Shown in pieces: positions 34,518 through 43,317 of a stretch of DNA of 64,000 bases (position 1 is the first letter of the stretch; each line of letters starts with the position of its first letter). The translations under genes were made by a program, and so were the position numbers. Under the pieces are notes generated by a model, which worked only from the letters and a program-made list of their open reading frames with translations, had not been told where the DNA came from and did no database searches. Source of the stretch: Bacillota bacterium (GTDB lineage Bacteria > Bacillota > Clostridia > DSM-8532); the NCBI GenBank assembly GCA_023411795.1, contig JAEYOK010000005.1, forward strand, positions 1 through 64,000, given 5' to 3'.

Positions 34518-34546
34518 TATTAAGCTATAATGCTTTGGTATGCAAG
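34518..34546 (-). promoter_or_regulatory. Candidate promoter of efp
   Basis: TTGCAT (34541-34546), 17 bases, TAATAT (34518-34523) on the minus strand, about 50 bases before the efp ATG. Confidence 0.45.
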
Positions 34547-34553
34547 AAAAAAG

Positions 34554-35627
34554 TTAGATAATAATCATATCCTTGGTACTGGTTGTGAAATTTCTTGGCT
34601 TACCGTCAACCAATACAACCATATCCTCTATTCTTACACCCCCCAGACCTTCCACATAGATCCCAGGTTCTACTGAAAATACCATGCCATCGGTTAAGAT
34701 ATCCTCACTCTTTACAGATAACCGGGGCTCTTCATGAATTTCCACGCCTACTCCATGTCCCAGACTGTGGCCGAATGCGTCTCCATAACCGCTTTCAGTT
34801 ATTATATCTCTTGCAATTTTATCAGCATCGGAGCCCTTCATCCCAGAAACAATACCGGCAAGTGCTTCTTCCTGTGCTTTTTTTACTATGCCATATATTT
34901 TTCTTAATTCAGTATTCGGCTCCCCTATAAATATTGTTCTCGTCATGTCGGAACAATAGTTCCGGTAAATAACACCAAAATCCAAGACCACAGCGTCACC
35001 CTTCTTAATTACATTATCTGTCGCTGTGCCATGACACATGGCCGATCTGTATCCCGCACCTACAATGGTCTCAAAGGATGGTCCTTTGGCACCCAGTTTT
35101 TTCATTATATACTCCATCTCAGCTGAAACATCTGTCTCTTTCATGCCGGGCTTAATAAAGTTTATAATTTGATCGAAAACCTTGTCCCCCAAAAGAACGG
35201 CCTGTTGTATACTTTCGATTTCATCATCGTCCTTAATTATTCGCAGCTTGTCAACCAATCCATCGAGACTCACAAAGCTTTTTGCTTTGTTAAGACTGAT
35301 CTTCATCTTCTGATATTCTGAAAATGTGAGCACATTCCCTTCAAAGCCGATTGATTCAATTGAATTTTGCGCCATTAGCACATTTATAGTACTGTTAGAA
35401 CTCTCCTGCTGCTCAACTACTTCTATTCCCTCAAAAACCTGTTCCTTTGCCTGTATGGTGTACCTAAAATCAACCACAAGCCAGGCCTTATCCAATCCAA
35501 TCAACATGACTGACGTGGTTCCGGTAAATCCGGAAAAATAGATAGTATTGGCTCTTCCGGTAATAATACAGGCATCCATATTTTTCTCTTTTAAAAGCTT
35601 TCTAAGCCCTTGTAACCTCTTGTTCAT
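34554..35627 (-). CDS. M24 metallopeptidase, Xaa-Pro aminopeptidase/prolidase type
   Basis: About 357 residues. An N-terminal creatinase-like domain (KNMDACIITGRANTIYFSGFTG) precedes the pita-bread catalytic domain. Metal ligands are visible in VVLDFGVIYRNYCSDMTRTIF, SLGHGVGVEIHEEP, FSVEPGIYVEGLGG and GVRIEDMVV. It removes residues next to proline from peptides in the cytoplasm. The ATG at 35627 follows GGGAG by 7 bases. It lies between aroQ and efp in one run. Confidence 0.93.
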   Translation of the reverse strand: MNKRLQGLRKLLKEKNMDACIITGRANTIYFSGFTGTTSVMLIGLDKAWLVVDFRYTIQAKEQVFEGIEVVEQQESSNSTINVLMAQNSIESIGFEGNVLTFSEYQKMKISLNKAKSFVSLDGLVDKLRIIKDDDEIESIQQAVLLGDKVFDQIINFIKPGMKETDVSAEMEYIMKKLGAKGPSFETIVGAGYRSAMCHGTATDNVIKKGDAVVLDFGVIYRNYCSDMTRTIFIGEPNTELRKIYGIVKKAQEEALAGIVSGMKGSDADKIARDIITESGYGDAFGHSLGHGVGVEIHEEPRLSVKSEDILTDGMVFSVEPGIYVEGLGGVRIEDMVVLVDGKPRNFTTSTKDMIII

Positions 35628-35650
35628 TCTATTTCTCCCCTCCATGCACT

Positions 35651-36091
35651 TTATGACTGAAACCGCTTATGTAGTGAAAAAAGCGCCGCAGAATAGGCAT
35701 CTATTCCAAGACCGCAAATTTGCCCGATACAGACAGGTGCAATGACAGACTTTGATCTAAATTCCTCTCTGGCATGAATATTTGAGAGGTGTACTTCAAT
35801 AGCCGGTATCTTAACGCCACTGATGGCATCACGAATTGCATAGCTGTAATGAGTTAGTGCTCCGGGATTTATTATTATTCCGTTATAACCACCCGCAAAA
35901 GCATCATGTATTTTGTCTATAATTTCACCTTCATGGTTAGACTGAAAAAAGTCCAGATCAATATTATAATTTCTAGCTTCCTCTTCCAGCCTTATTTGAA
36001 TATCCCGCAAGCTTTGGGCACCATAGATATCGGGTTCTCTCATGCCTAAGAGGTTAAGATTGGGTCCATTGAGCACTCTAATCTTAATCAT
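35651..36091 (-). CDS. aroQ: 3-dehydroquinate dehydratase, type II
   Basis: 146 residues. It converts 3-dehydroquinate to 3-dehydroshikimate in aromatic amino acid synthesis. Signature NGPNLNLLGMREPDIYG carries the catalytic Tyr. FFQSNHEGEIIDKIH, the catalytic-His region NPGALTHYSYAIRDAI and EVHLSNIHAREEFRSKSV are all intact. It starts an operon with the M24 peptidase; GAGGGG precedes the ATG. Confidence 0.97.
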   Translation of the reverse strand: MIKIRVLNGPNLNLLGMREPDIYGAQSLRDIQIRLEEEARNYNIDLDFFQSNHEGEIIDKIHDAFAGGYNGIIINPGALTHYSYAIRDAISGVKIPAIEVHLSNIHAREEFRSKSVIAPVCIGQICGLGIDAYSAALFSLHKRFQS

Positions 36092-36259
36092 AAAAAATGC
36101 CCCTCTTTCTTTTTCAGCATTATCCTAGCTTATGTTAACAAAACATTAAGCATTTATTCACAATCATTTTATCTGATTTGTCTAAATCCATCAAGAAAAT
36201 GGTATAATTAATTATCTAATAAGATTATTTTGAGTTTATCTATAGGGTGGTTATTAATT

Positions 36260-37204
36260 ATGCATATTAAAAGCTTTTTAAAACTTGTTGAGATACAGAC
36301 TAAAATCGCCAGTGTAACGCCTTTTGTTTTTGGATTGCTTTATACTATTTATAAGTTCGAGACCTTAAATACCCTTACAATTCTATTCTTTTTTATATCT
36401 TTGCTTTGCTTTGATATGTTTACGACAGCTCTTAACAATTATCAGGATTTTAAACGAGCAGTAAAGAAAGAAGGCTATAATTATGAAGTCCATAATGCCA
36501 TAGGGCAATTCGGCCTCAAAGAAAATACCGTTGTTATAACAATAGCTATTCTACTTATTACTGCAATTATATTCGGAATATTAACATTTTTGAGAACCGA
36601 TCTTTGGTTATTAGCCTTTGGAGCTCTGTCATTTTTAATGGGAATCTTATATTCGGCAGGGCCTTTGCCCATTTCCCGCACACCATTCGGAGAACTTTTT
36701 TCGGGAGTTTTTATGGGGCTCTTAATTCCGTTTTTAGTGGTCTATGCTTCGATTTTTAGCTATGTGCCTTTGACAATTATTGTTAATAACGAAATCATAC
36801 TCTTTAGTCTTAATTGGAGTATGATTCTTCCCATTGTGTTTGCTTCTCTTCCGGCTGTTTTTTGCATCGCAAATATAATGCTGGCAAACAATATCTGTGA
36901 CATGGAAGATGATTTTACAAACAAGCGATATACGCTGCCTATTCAGATTGGTAAAAAGAAAGCCCTGTTTTTATTCGGTGCAATTTATGCTTTTGCATAT
37001 CTGGATATTATTTTATGCGTAGTATTAGGCTATCTTCCTTTGATATCCTTATTAACATTGCTGACAGTATACAAGGTTTTCAAGAATGTAAAAATATTTT
37101 ACGGCCTGCAAACCAAAAAGGACACTTTCGGTCTGGCAGTATTAAACCTTGCGTTAATATTGTTCCCTTTAATTATAAGCTTATTATTATCGGTGATTTT
37201 TTGA
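36260..37204 (+). CDS. UbiA-family prenyltransferase (MenA-like)
   Basis: About 314 residues with eight or nine predicted membrane helices. The two aspartate-rich motifs of UbiA enzymes are present: NNYQDFKRAV and NNICDMEDDFTNKR. In the family they bind prenyl diphosphate through magnesium. The sequence is closest in feel to MenA (dihydroxynaphthoate polyprenyltransferase), but no men genes are adjacent, so the acceptor is uncertain. The ATG at 36260 follows AGGGTGG. The 3' end overlaps convergent 37187-38008 by 18 bases. Confidence 0.8.
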   Translation: MHIKSFLKLVEIQTKIASVTPFVFGLLYTIYKFETLNTLTILFFFISLLCFDMFTTALNNYQDFKRAVKKEGYNYEVHNAIGQFGLKENTVVITIAILLITAIIFGILTFLRTDLWLLAFGALSFLMGILYSAGPLPISRTPFGELFSGVFMGLLIPFLVVYASIFSYVPLTIIVNNEIILFSLNWSMILPIVFASLPAVFCIANIMLANNICDMEDDFTNKRYTLPIQIGKKKALFLFGAIYAFAYLDIILCVVLGYLPLISLLTLLTVYKVFKNVKIFYGLQTKKDTFGLAVLNLALILFPLIISLLLSVIF

Positions 37205-38008
37205 CTTGTCATAAATCTTTTTAAGGGTTAGTGCATCTTCAACCATAGTGCCGCGGGATTCGCAAATTACAACAGGCTCTATACCCAGCTTGTCAATAAC
37301 CTTTGCCAGTGGATCAAAATCCGGTCCGTATTTTGTATCGGAATAGGACCAGTGTTTCTTCTCGCCACCTTTACCATACTCCACACGGCTAAAATGTATA
37401 TGCACGTTTTTCAGCCTGTCTCTTCCCAGATGTTTTTCAACGGTCATAAAGACCTTCTCAAAGTCTTCTTCAGTATTCATACCGCCCTGAGTCAAAGAGT
37501 GTAAGTGGGCAAAATCAAGGCACGGGATAAGTCTTTTATCCAAACCACACAATTCCATTACTTCTTCAAGATTACCCAGTTGATTGCTCTTACCCAAAAC
37601 CTCAGGGCAAATGGTAATGTCGGAAAGGCCCTGTTCATCAGCCTGATTAATAGCCTCTCTTAAGGTTGCAATAGCCATCTCAACTGCCGTTCCGCGAGAT
37701 ACTCCTGAAACATATCCCGGATGCATGATTATTCGAACTGCACCCATTATCTTGGCTACTCTAAGAGTGTCCAGAATATAATTAACCGAATTATCTCTTT
37801 TCTCTTTTTCGGTACTGGAAAGGTTGATGTAATAAGGGGCATGAATACTTAAGCGGATATTGAATTCTGACGCTTTCTCGCCAATCTCCTGAGCCGTTTC
37901 AACATTGAGATTTATTCCCTTATTGCATTGGTATTCATAGGCATTGAGCCCCATTTCACAGAGATCATAAAAACTATTTGAGCTTCCTGCAGGTCCGAAC
38001 CATATCAT
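37187..38008 (-). CDS. Endonuclease IV-like (AP endonuclease family 2) TIM-barrel protein
   Basis: 273 residues. The Zn ligands of endonuclease IV can be matched: SIHAPYYIN, IIMHPGYVSG, CPEVLGKSNQLG, CLDFAHLHS, VHIHFSRVEYG and CESRG. The family nicks DNA at abasic sites; shorter archaeal/clostridial members like this are less well studied, and sugar isomerase relatives share the fold. AAGGAG lies 8 bases before the ATG. A repeat cluster follows its 5' side. Confidence 0.8.
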   Translation of the reverse strand: MIWFGPAGSSNSFYDLCEMGLNAYEYQCNKGINLNVETAQEIGEKASEFNIRLSIHAPYYINLSSTEKEKRDNSVNYILDTLRVAKIMGAVRIIMHPGYVSGVSRGTAVEMAIATLREAINQADEQGLSDITICPEVLGKSNQLGNLEEVMELCGLDKRLIPCLDFAHLHSLTQGGMNTEEDFEKVFMTVEKHLGRDRLKNVHIHFSRVEYGKGGEKKHWSYSDTKYGPDFDPLAKVIDKLGIEPVVICESRGTMVEDALTLKKIYDKSKNHR

Positions 38009-38025
38009 AACTTTATCTCCTTACA

Positions 38026-38126
38026 GGGGGACGGTTCTCCTGTCTAGACACGGGGACGGTTCTCCTGTCTATAGACAGTAGACACGGGGACGGTTCACCT
38101 AGACACGGGGACGGTTCACCTGTCTA
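38026..38126. repeat. Four direct copies of the GGGGACGGTT-family repeat
   Basis: Cores begin at 38027, 38052, 38086 and 38107 (GGGGACGGTTCTCCTGTC twice, then GGGGACGGTTCACCT variants). They are joined by TAGACAC-type linkers that allow short hairpins. The cluster lies between yhbY and the endonuclease IV-like gene. Confidence 0.9.
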
Positions 38127-38131
38127 GTCCC

Positions 38132-38425
38132 CTATTTTGGCAGTTCAATTACCTTATTATTTAGCGATTCCTTATAAAGGACAAATTTATTCCCCATGAC
38201 AGACACTATTTCGGCTTCAACTGCCTGTGCCAATTCTTCACATGCTTCTCTTGCTGTGTAAATTGAGTTTTTTAACACGCTGGCTTTGACTAGTTCCCTT
38301 GCCTCAAGGGCATCAATGAACTGACGCACAACATTCTCGTCAATTCCGTTTTTCCCTACCTGAAAGATGGCCGGTATATTGTTTGCCAGACCTCTTAAAT
38401 AGCTTCTTTGCTTTCCTGTTATCAT
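38132..38425 (-). CDS. yhbY: YhbY/CRM-domain ribosome-associated RNA-binding protein
   Basis: 97 residues, a single CRM domain. In bacteria YhbY binds pre-50S ribosomal particles. Family core: LRGLANNIPAIFQVGKNGI, with the GxxG-like loop, and FIDALEARELVKASVLKN. AGGAG lies 6 bases before the ATG. It is 38 bases after obg in a ribosome-biogenesis run. Confidence 0.92.
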   Translation of the reverse strand: MITGKQRSYLRGLANNIPAIFQVGKNGIDENVVRQFIDALEARELVKASVLKNSIYTAREACEELAQAVEAEIVSVMGNKFVLYKESLNNKVIELPK

Positions 38426-38463
38426 ATCATTCTCCTAGAGGAAATGTGTAAGCATTTCCTTTT

Positions 38464-39750
38464 TTATGGTACATAATCAAATTCTATTTCGCCCATTCTG
38501 ACAGTGTCCCCTTCTTCAATGCCCTTTTCTACCAGGGCTTCGATAACTCCCATATTTTTAACGGTGCGCTGGAAGTACTGGAGGGATTCCCTGTCGTTAA
38601 GATTTACTGAACCGAGTATTTTATTAACCCATGGCCCTTCCACAACATAAATCTCGTTTTCACGTCTAATGGTAAACGGCGTTTCATCACTTTGTACTGT
38701 TATATCTACTTCTTGTTCCGGATTGAAAAGTACAATCTCAGGCAGTGTTTTCAACTGTTCATAGGTATATCTTATCAAATCATCAACGCCCTGATTGGTT
38801 GCGGCAGAAATCTCGAATACCTTGTATCCTCTGTTCTCCATTTCCGCTCTGAATTTTTCCAGCTTCTCGGTTTCGTATAGGGCATCTATTTTATTTGCTG
38901 CAATTATTTGGGGACGCTCAGCCAACTCCGGATTATATAGCTCAAGTTCACGGTTAATAACATCGAAATCAGAAATAGCATCCCGGCCATCTGTCTCAGC
39001 GATATCAATTACATGAATCAAAAGTCTGGTACGTTCTACATGCCTTAAAAAATTATGACCCAGACCTGCTCCCTCATGGGCTCCTTCTATAAGTCCCGGT
39101 ATATCTGCAAGTACAAAGCTTCCGCCTTCTCCCAATGACACCACTCCCAGATTAGGGGACAGGGTTGTAAAATGATAATTGGCAATTTTGGGCCTTGCCG
39201 ATGAGACCATAGATAGTAATGTGGACTTACCTACATTAGGAAAGCCAAGGAGTCCTACATCAGCAATTAGTTTAAGCTCTAAAACGGCTGTAAATTCCTG
39301 TCCCGGACTTCCACTACGGGCAAAGTTGGGAACTTGTCGAGTCGGAGTGGCAAAATGCTGATTACCTGCGCCACCACGCCCGCCACGAGCTATTACGGTC
39401 TCTTGTCCTTCGCGGGATATATCTGCAATAATACGGCCTGTTTCCTTGTCCTTAACGATAGTTCCTACCGGTACTTTAACAACAAGGTCTACTCCACCTT
39501 TGCCGCTCATATTGCGTTTTCCACCGTTCTCTCCCCTTTGGGCAATATACTTTCTCTTATAACGAAAGTCCATCAAGGTTCTTAGCCCTGTATCAGCTAC
39601 AAAAAGAACATTACCACCTTTACCGCCGTCACCGCCGTCGGGGCCTCCGTTAGGTATATATTTTTCACGTCGAAAAGAGACCGCTCCATCTCCGCCGTCT
39701 CCTGCTTTAATATAAATCTCCGCAAAGTCAATAAACATACTCATGACCAT
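38464..39750 (-). CDS. obg: Obg-family GTPase
   Basis: About 428 residues. An essential GTPase in 50S assembly and stress signalling. The N-terminal glycine-rich Obg fold is FIDFAEIYIKAGDGGDGAVS and GGPDGGDGGKGG. The G domain has G1 GFPNVGKSTLL, G3 DIPGLIEGAHEGAGLG and G4 ANKID. A C-terminal OCT domain (about 345-428) is present. The start could be any of three Mets at 39750, 39744 or 39738; the family start MFxD favours 39738, but no ribosome binding site decides. Confidence 0.96.
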   Translation of the reverse strand: MVMSMFIDFAEIYIKAGDGGDGAVSFRREKYIPNGGPDGGDGGKGGNVLFVADTGLRTLMDFRYKRKYIAQRGENGGKRNMSGKGGVDLVVKVPVGTIVKDKETGRIIADISREGQETVIARGGRGGAGNQHFATPTRQVPNFARSGSPGQEFTAVLELKLIADVGLLGFPNVGKSTLLSMVSSARPKIANYHFTTLSPNLGVVSLGEGGSFVLADIPGLIEGAHEGAGLGHNFLRHVERTRLLIHVIDIAETDGRDAISDFDVINRELELYNPELAERPQIIAANKIDALYETEKLEKFRAEMENRGYKVFEISAATNQGVDDLIRYTYEQLKTLPEIVLFNPEQEVDITVQSDETPFTIRRENEIYVVEGPWVNKILGSVNLNDRESLQYFQRTVKNMGVIEALVEKGIEEGDTVRMGEIEFDYVP

Positions 39751-39810
39751 GCCTAAAATCCAGGCTCGGTCCCCTCCTCATAAGTTAATCAATTCTCTCC
39801 GGCCTCTAAC

Positions 39811-39841
39811 CCGAAAAGAAAAGGGACGATAGTTTCGTCCC
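39811..39841 (-). terminator. Terminator of the rplU-prp-rpmA operon
   Basis: GGGACGA (39823-39829) and TCGTCCC (39835-39841) flank a 5-base loop. On the minus strand TTTTCTTTTC follows. It separates rpmA from obg. Confidence 0.8.
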
Positions 39842-39919
39842 TTACCATACCAGTATTACCTCTGCCATAAAGAACGCCAAATAATAAAACCTTATGTCAG
39901 GTTATATTATTTGTCTTTA

Positions 39920-40198
39920 TTATGCAGAATAAACGCTTACCTTTTTTCTTGTCTTATCGAGTCTTTCAAACTTCACCTTTCCGTCTATCAGAGCAAACAG
40001 TGTATCATCACTGCCTATTCCAACGTTGGTACCCGGATGAATTTTGGTGCCTCTCTGCCTTACCAGGATATTGCCTGCCAGTACAGCTTGACCGTCGCCT
40101 CTTTTAACACCAAGTCTTTTAGATTCGCTATCGCGACCGTTCTTTGTGCTTCCCATTCCTTTTTTATGGGCAAACAACTGCAGATTAATTCTGATCAT
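39920..40198 (-). CDS. rpmA: 50S ribosomal protein L27 with cleavable N-terminal leader
   Basis: 92 residues. The N-terminus IRINLQLFAHKKG matches the Firmicutes L27 leader (consensus LNLQxFA) that Prp removes after the Phe so that AHKKG reaches the peptidyl-transferase centre. The body has GVKRGDGQAVLAGNILVRQRG and HPGTNVGIGSDDTLFAL. AAGGAGG lies 7 bases before the ATG. The protease is encoded just upstream. Confidence 0.97.
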   Translation of the reverse strand: MIRINLQLFAHKKGMGSTKNGRDSESKRLGVKRGDGQAVLAGNILVRQRGTKIHPGTNVGIGSDDTLFALIDGKVKFERLDKTRKKVSVYSA

Positions 40199-40200
40199 GG

Positions 40201-40533
40201 CTACACCTCCTTAATACTTACTTTTATATGTTGTTGGTACTGATTTTCAATTTGTTTGAGCCCTATTTCCATAGTTTTGAGTATGGTCTGTGCTTCAACC
40301 CAAACCTCGGCTTTCACATCCATAGGCAATTCCATGGTGAGGTTCCCGTCAGATTCCTTGTAGGTTTCAATCCCGCAAATTTCTTCTAAACCTCCGAGAG
40401 TCGTATATGCCACAGCCGATACTGCTGCGCAAACCATATCATACTCTCCTTTTTTTGCAGCCCCTGCATGGCCATTGATGTTAAAAGCCTTAACATTGCC
40501 ATTGCTCAAGTGGTAAAATACAGCCTTAATCAT
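40201..40533 (-). CDS. prp: Ribosomal-processing cysteine protease Prp
   Basis: 110 residues starting MIKAVFYHLSNGNVKAFNI. The catalytic His is in INGHAGAAKKGEYD and the catalytic Cys in DMVCAAVSAVAYT, the HxxG/C signature of the YsxB/Prp family that trims L27. I start at the ATG at 40533, 4 bases after the rplU stop; upstream in-frame codons overlap rplU and are not family sequence. It lies between L21 and L27 genes as in other Firmicutes. Confidence 0.95.
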   Translation of the reverse strand: MIKAVFYHLSNGNVKAFNINGHAGAAKKGEYDMVCAAVSAVAYTTLGGLEEICGIETYKESDGNLTMELPMDVKAEVWVEAQTILKTMEIGLKQIENQYQQHIKVSIKEV

Positions 40534-40537
40534 AATA

Positions 40538-40846
40538 TTAAGCGTTGATCTTCTCGATCTGAACCTTTGTGTATGGCTGTCTGTGACCCTGCTTTTTGCG
40601 CTCGCCTTTTTTAGACTTGTACTTGAAGACAATAATCTTCTTATCCTTGCCCTGGCCGAGTACTTTAGCAGCAACGGAAGCTCCCGAAACAGGATTTCCT
40701 GTTGTTAGGTCGCCGTCCTTGGATATTGCAAGCACCTTGTCAAAAGTATATTGCTCTCCTTCAGAAACTTCAAGTTTCTCAACAAAAACAACATCGCCCT
40801 CTTGAACTTTGTACTGCTTGCCTCCAGTCTCAATAACTGCGTACAT
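40538..40846 (-). CDS. rplU: 50S ribosomal protein L21
   Basis: 102 residues starting MYAVIETGGKQYKVQEGDVV, with the C-terminal signature YKSKKGERKKQGHRQPYTKV. It is the first gene of rplU-prp-rpmA. GGAGGAGGTG precedes the ATG at 40846; a GTG three codons upstream lies in that ribosome binding site. Confidence 0.98.
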   Translation of the reverse strand: MYAVIETGGKQYKVQEGDVVFVEKLEVSEGEQYTFDKVLAISKDGDLTTGNPVSGASVAAKVLGQGKDKKIIVFKYKSKKGERKKQGHRQPYTKVQIEKINA

Positions 40847-40855
40847 AAATTGCAC

Positions 40856-40974
40856 CTCCTCCTACCAATCTCGCCTATAAGGGACAGTATATGCATTTGA
40901 AACGCAAAACTGATTTATTGCCCTTTTTCGTGCGGTTGCCGTTATATTGTAGCACAGGGGTATTTTCATGTCAA
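40856..40974 (-). promoter_or_regulatory. rplU promoter and possible L21 leader
   Basis: TTGACA (40969-40974), 17 bases, TACAAT (40946-40951) on the minus strand is a strong sigma-A promoter. A leader of roughly 90 bases follows. An L21 leader RNA is known in some Firmicutes, but I could not confirm its consensus here. Confidence 0.7.
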
Positions 40975-41035
40975 ATCAATTTATTTTGGTAAATTATTCG
41001 ACAGCGAACTTCATGTCATTCTGGAGGAGCAGGCG

Positions 41036-41105
41036 ACTTTAAGTCACCGTCCCCATTACTCAGTAGTCGACTAAAATGAGTAAAAGTCACCGTCCCTCTT
41101 ACTCA
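41036..41105. repeat. Divergent member of the GGGACGGT repeat family
   Basis: Two copies of AAGTCACCGTCCC (41040 and 41085 regions), each joined to ACTC-type termini and separated by an internal GAGTAA/TTACTC inverted repeat. The ACCGTCCC core is shared, but the flanks differ from the GTGTC/CTGTC type. Confidence 0.6.
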
Positions 41106-41258
41106 CTCTTACTCAAATTTATGTGAATAAATGTTATGGAAAATAAATTATTATAAAGTTACTATTATTTACTTTAATGTTATAATTAACATTAACAAAA
41201 TATATATTATTTTGAAATTGAATGATACGGATTATTCAATTAATGCAGGAGGGCTTAC

Positions 41259-41384
41259 ATGATTATAAAAATAATAATTGATTTTATTCTTGCTTTTATT
41301 GAGCCTATTCTAAGAATTATTCTTTACATTTTGCTTATTAAGTTTCTGATTAATAACAAAGGAAATAAAACTATCAACAACTAA
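41259..41384 (+). CDS. Small hydrophobic peptide, 41 aa
   Basis: ATG preceded by AGGAGG at 6 bases. The product starts MIIKIIIDFILAFIEPIL and continues as one long hydrophobic helix to about residue 31, then ends in the polar tail NNKGNKTINN. A hairpin terminator follows 18 bases after the stop and a TATAAT-like -10 lies near 41179. The size and shape (membrane helix plus short basic/polar tail) resemble type I toxin peptides or small membrane regulators, but there is no sequence match I recognise. The other contents of 40981-41478 are the repeat at 41036 and AT-rich DNA. Confidence 0.55.
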   Translation: MIIKIIIDFILAFIEPILRIILYILLIKFLINNKGNKTINN

Positions 41385-41402
41385 ACAATACATATTTAGC
41401 GC

Positions 41403-41436
41403 ATGGGGATACTAGTTTTTAGTACCCCCATTTTGC
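41403..41436 (+). terminator. Terminator after the small hydrophobic peptide gene
   Basis: ATGGGGATACT (41403-41413) pairs with AGTACCCCCAT (41421-41431) with one mismatch; TTTTGC follows. It serves the 41-aa peptide gene and lies just past the 3' end of the minus-strand propeller gene. Confidence 0.7.
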
Positions 41437-41478
41437 TTGAAATGCTTCTAAAAAATGGTGATGAGTTAATATATAATT

Positions 41479-43299
41479 CTATTTTATTCTGACACCAAAT
41501 ATTTTCTGTGCATAGGAGCCGACAACGGCGATATCGTTATATACAGAAGGTGAGCTCTCTATATTCGCTCCCAATGATACCTTATCCAGGTCTTCGCCGG
41601 TAATTGGATCAAACAAACGCATGAACCCGTCATAGCCGCATAAGAGCGCATAGGTTTTTCCGTCATCACCTTTTATGGCAACAGGTGAGCTCCAGCTATA
41701 ATTTGTAAGCTCGCGAACCCATATTTCCTCGCCTGTCTTCTTGTCCAATGCCACAAGCTTTCCATCCATCTGGCTTCCGGTAAAGCAAACAGGGAAAATG
41801 ATTCTGTCAGCTATATCATCCTTGCCTAATAGCGGTGTTCCCAAAACTCCGCCATTGATGCCTGAGCGGTAATAGCAGGTGTAATCCTTTTGCCATACCA
41901 GTTCCCCAGTCAGAGCATTGAATTTACGTATATTACTATCAGCCTTGCTGGCTTGACCGTTTGCGCAGCGCTTATCGACTTCATTTGCGGTATAGATGAA
42001 AACTCCGTCCTCTTCTTCCTCTATAACTATGGTGCTATCGGTATCGTCTTTTATATCGTACATCCATACGGGCTCAAGATTATTTATATCGAGACACAAA
42101 AGAGTTCCGCCATTATCAATGGTATACATAAGATTTCTATAAATAGCGGGTGAGTTTTCTATACCGTAATCGGCTCCGGGACTGTTATAAGAAGACTTAT
42201 ACTGGAACTTAGTAACCTCAGGTGAAATGGACAAGGTGCCATTGGCCTCATCATATTTCGTATTTAGCTTAGTCTTATATATCAGACCGTTTTCACCAAC
42301 ATTAATTAATGTGTCGGTTTCCTTGCTTAAAATAGCAGAAGAGTCAAAGGCTCCCCACTTACCTCTATAAGATAACGCATCTCTTCCCATGATGCTGAAG
42401 ATCTCTTTTTGATCCAACAAACTATAAATTCTGTATTTGAACTCTGTGGTTTTACCGTTATTTTCATTTAGACCAACGCCTGTATAGAAAAGAGGATATC
42501 CACGGGGATCAACCATTCCTGTTCCTTTGATTGAATAGCCAAGATTAATCTTGTTACGGGTAGGCTTTCCGGTTTCAAGATCTAAAAAGTAAATATTTCC
42601 GTCCAGAATAGGATAGATAACCTCGGTTAAGCTACTATTCTTGAATTCTTCATTTATATTCATTACATTTACAGTTTCTTCAGGCCAGTTGATTATTATA
42701 GGTTGGCCTGTCCAGCCTGATCCTGGCCAATAGCTGTTATGAGCACTGATTGCACCGGTCGATTGCTCCCATATTATCTCAAGCTTCTTTTCTTTTAAAT
42801 CACGAGTACCATAAGCTGCAGTATCACGGTAGTTATTGCCTCTGAAGGTGGTAACTCCTTCCTGCTCAGTATAGGCTTTGGCCCTTGGAAATGCTAAAAC
42901 ATAATTGGGCTTATAGTCTACTTTTTTGTCATTTTGATATACAGAGTATGTAATAACTCCGCCATTACTGAATTTTTTTTGGTAGGTTCCTTCAGAAACG
43001 GTAGTCTTACTTACATAGGAAGGTAACTTGGTAATATCCAGAACCAACTGTGCAGGGTCGGTTATCTCGGGCGGAGGAGTAGGTTCCGGTGTGGGAGTTG
43101 GCTCAGGTGTCGCCTCCGGTGTAGTTGAAGTTGTTGGTTCAGGCGAAGTACCCGACGAGGGTGTGGGCGAACTCGCTATAATATTTGATCCCAACTTTCC
43201 CTGCGCTACCAGGAGCCCCAATAACACAACTAAAGTAACTGCTAAAAGTATTACTACTGTAACTAATTTATTTGACTGGCTGCGTCTTTGATTATTCAT
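41479..43299 (-). CDS. Membrane-anchored PQQ-like beta-propeller surface protein
   Basis: About 606 residues. A basic N-terminus and one helix (LVTVVILLAVTLVVLLGLLV) act as signal anchor, then a Thr/Pro/Glu linker (about 50-90, TPEPTPTPEPTPP) and an eight-bladed-type PQQ-like propeller. Blade signatures are seen as DGNIYFLDLETGKPTRNKI, LCLDINNLEPVWMYD, NALTGELVWQKDY and VALDKKTGEEIWVREL. No PQQ-dependent dehydrogenase residues are evident, so it is probably a binding or scaffolding protein outside the cell. The ATG at 43299 follows GGAGG. It is a tandem paralogue of 43351-45180. Confidence 0.85.
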   Translation of the reverse strand: MNNQRRSQSNKLVTVVILLAVTLVVLLGLLVAQGKLGSNIIASSPTPSSGTSPEPTTSTTPEATPEPTPTPEPTPPPEITDPAQLVLDITKLPSYVSKTTVSEGTYQKKFSNGGVITYSVYQNDKKVDYKPNYVLAFPRAKAYTEQEGVTTFRGNNYRDTAAYGTRDLKEKKLEIIWEQSTGAISAHNSYWPGSGWTGQPIIINWPEETVNVMNINEEFKNSSLTEVIYPILDGNIYFLDLETGKPTRNKINLGYSIKGTGMVDPRGYPLFYTGVGLNENNGKTTEFKYRIYSLLDQKEIFSIMGRDALSYRGKWGAFDSSAILSKETDTLINVGENGLIYKTKLNTKYDEANGTLSISPEVTKFQYKSSYNSPGADYGIENSPAIYRNLMYTIDNGGTLLCLDINNLEPVWMYDIKDDTDSTIVIEEEEDGVFIYTANEVDKRCANGQASKADSNIRKFNALTGELVWQKDYTCYYRSGINGGVLGTPLLGKDDIADRIIFPVCFTGSQMDGKLVALDKKTGEEIWVRELTNYSWSSPVAIKGDDGKTYALLCGYDGFMRLFDPITGEDLDKVSLGANIESSPSVYNDIAVVGSYAQKIFGVRIK

Positions 43300-43317
43300 C
43301 CTTTTTGCCTCCATGGG

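Noticed and set aside
38026..38126. CRISPR-like array
   Set aside because: Four near-adjacent copies with variable linkers of a few bases; a dispersed repeat family explains them.
41036..41105. CRISPR-like array
   Set aside because: Only two or three irregularly spaced copies with palindromic ends, no spacers of constant length and no cas genes.
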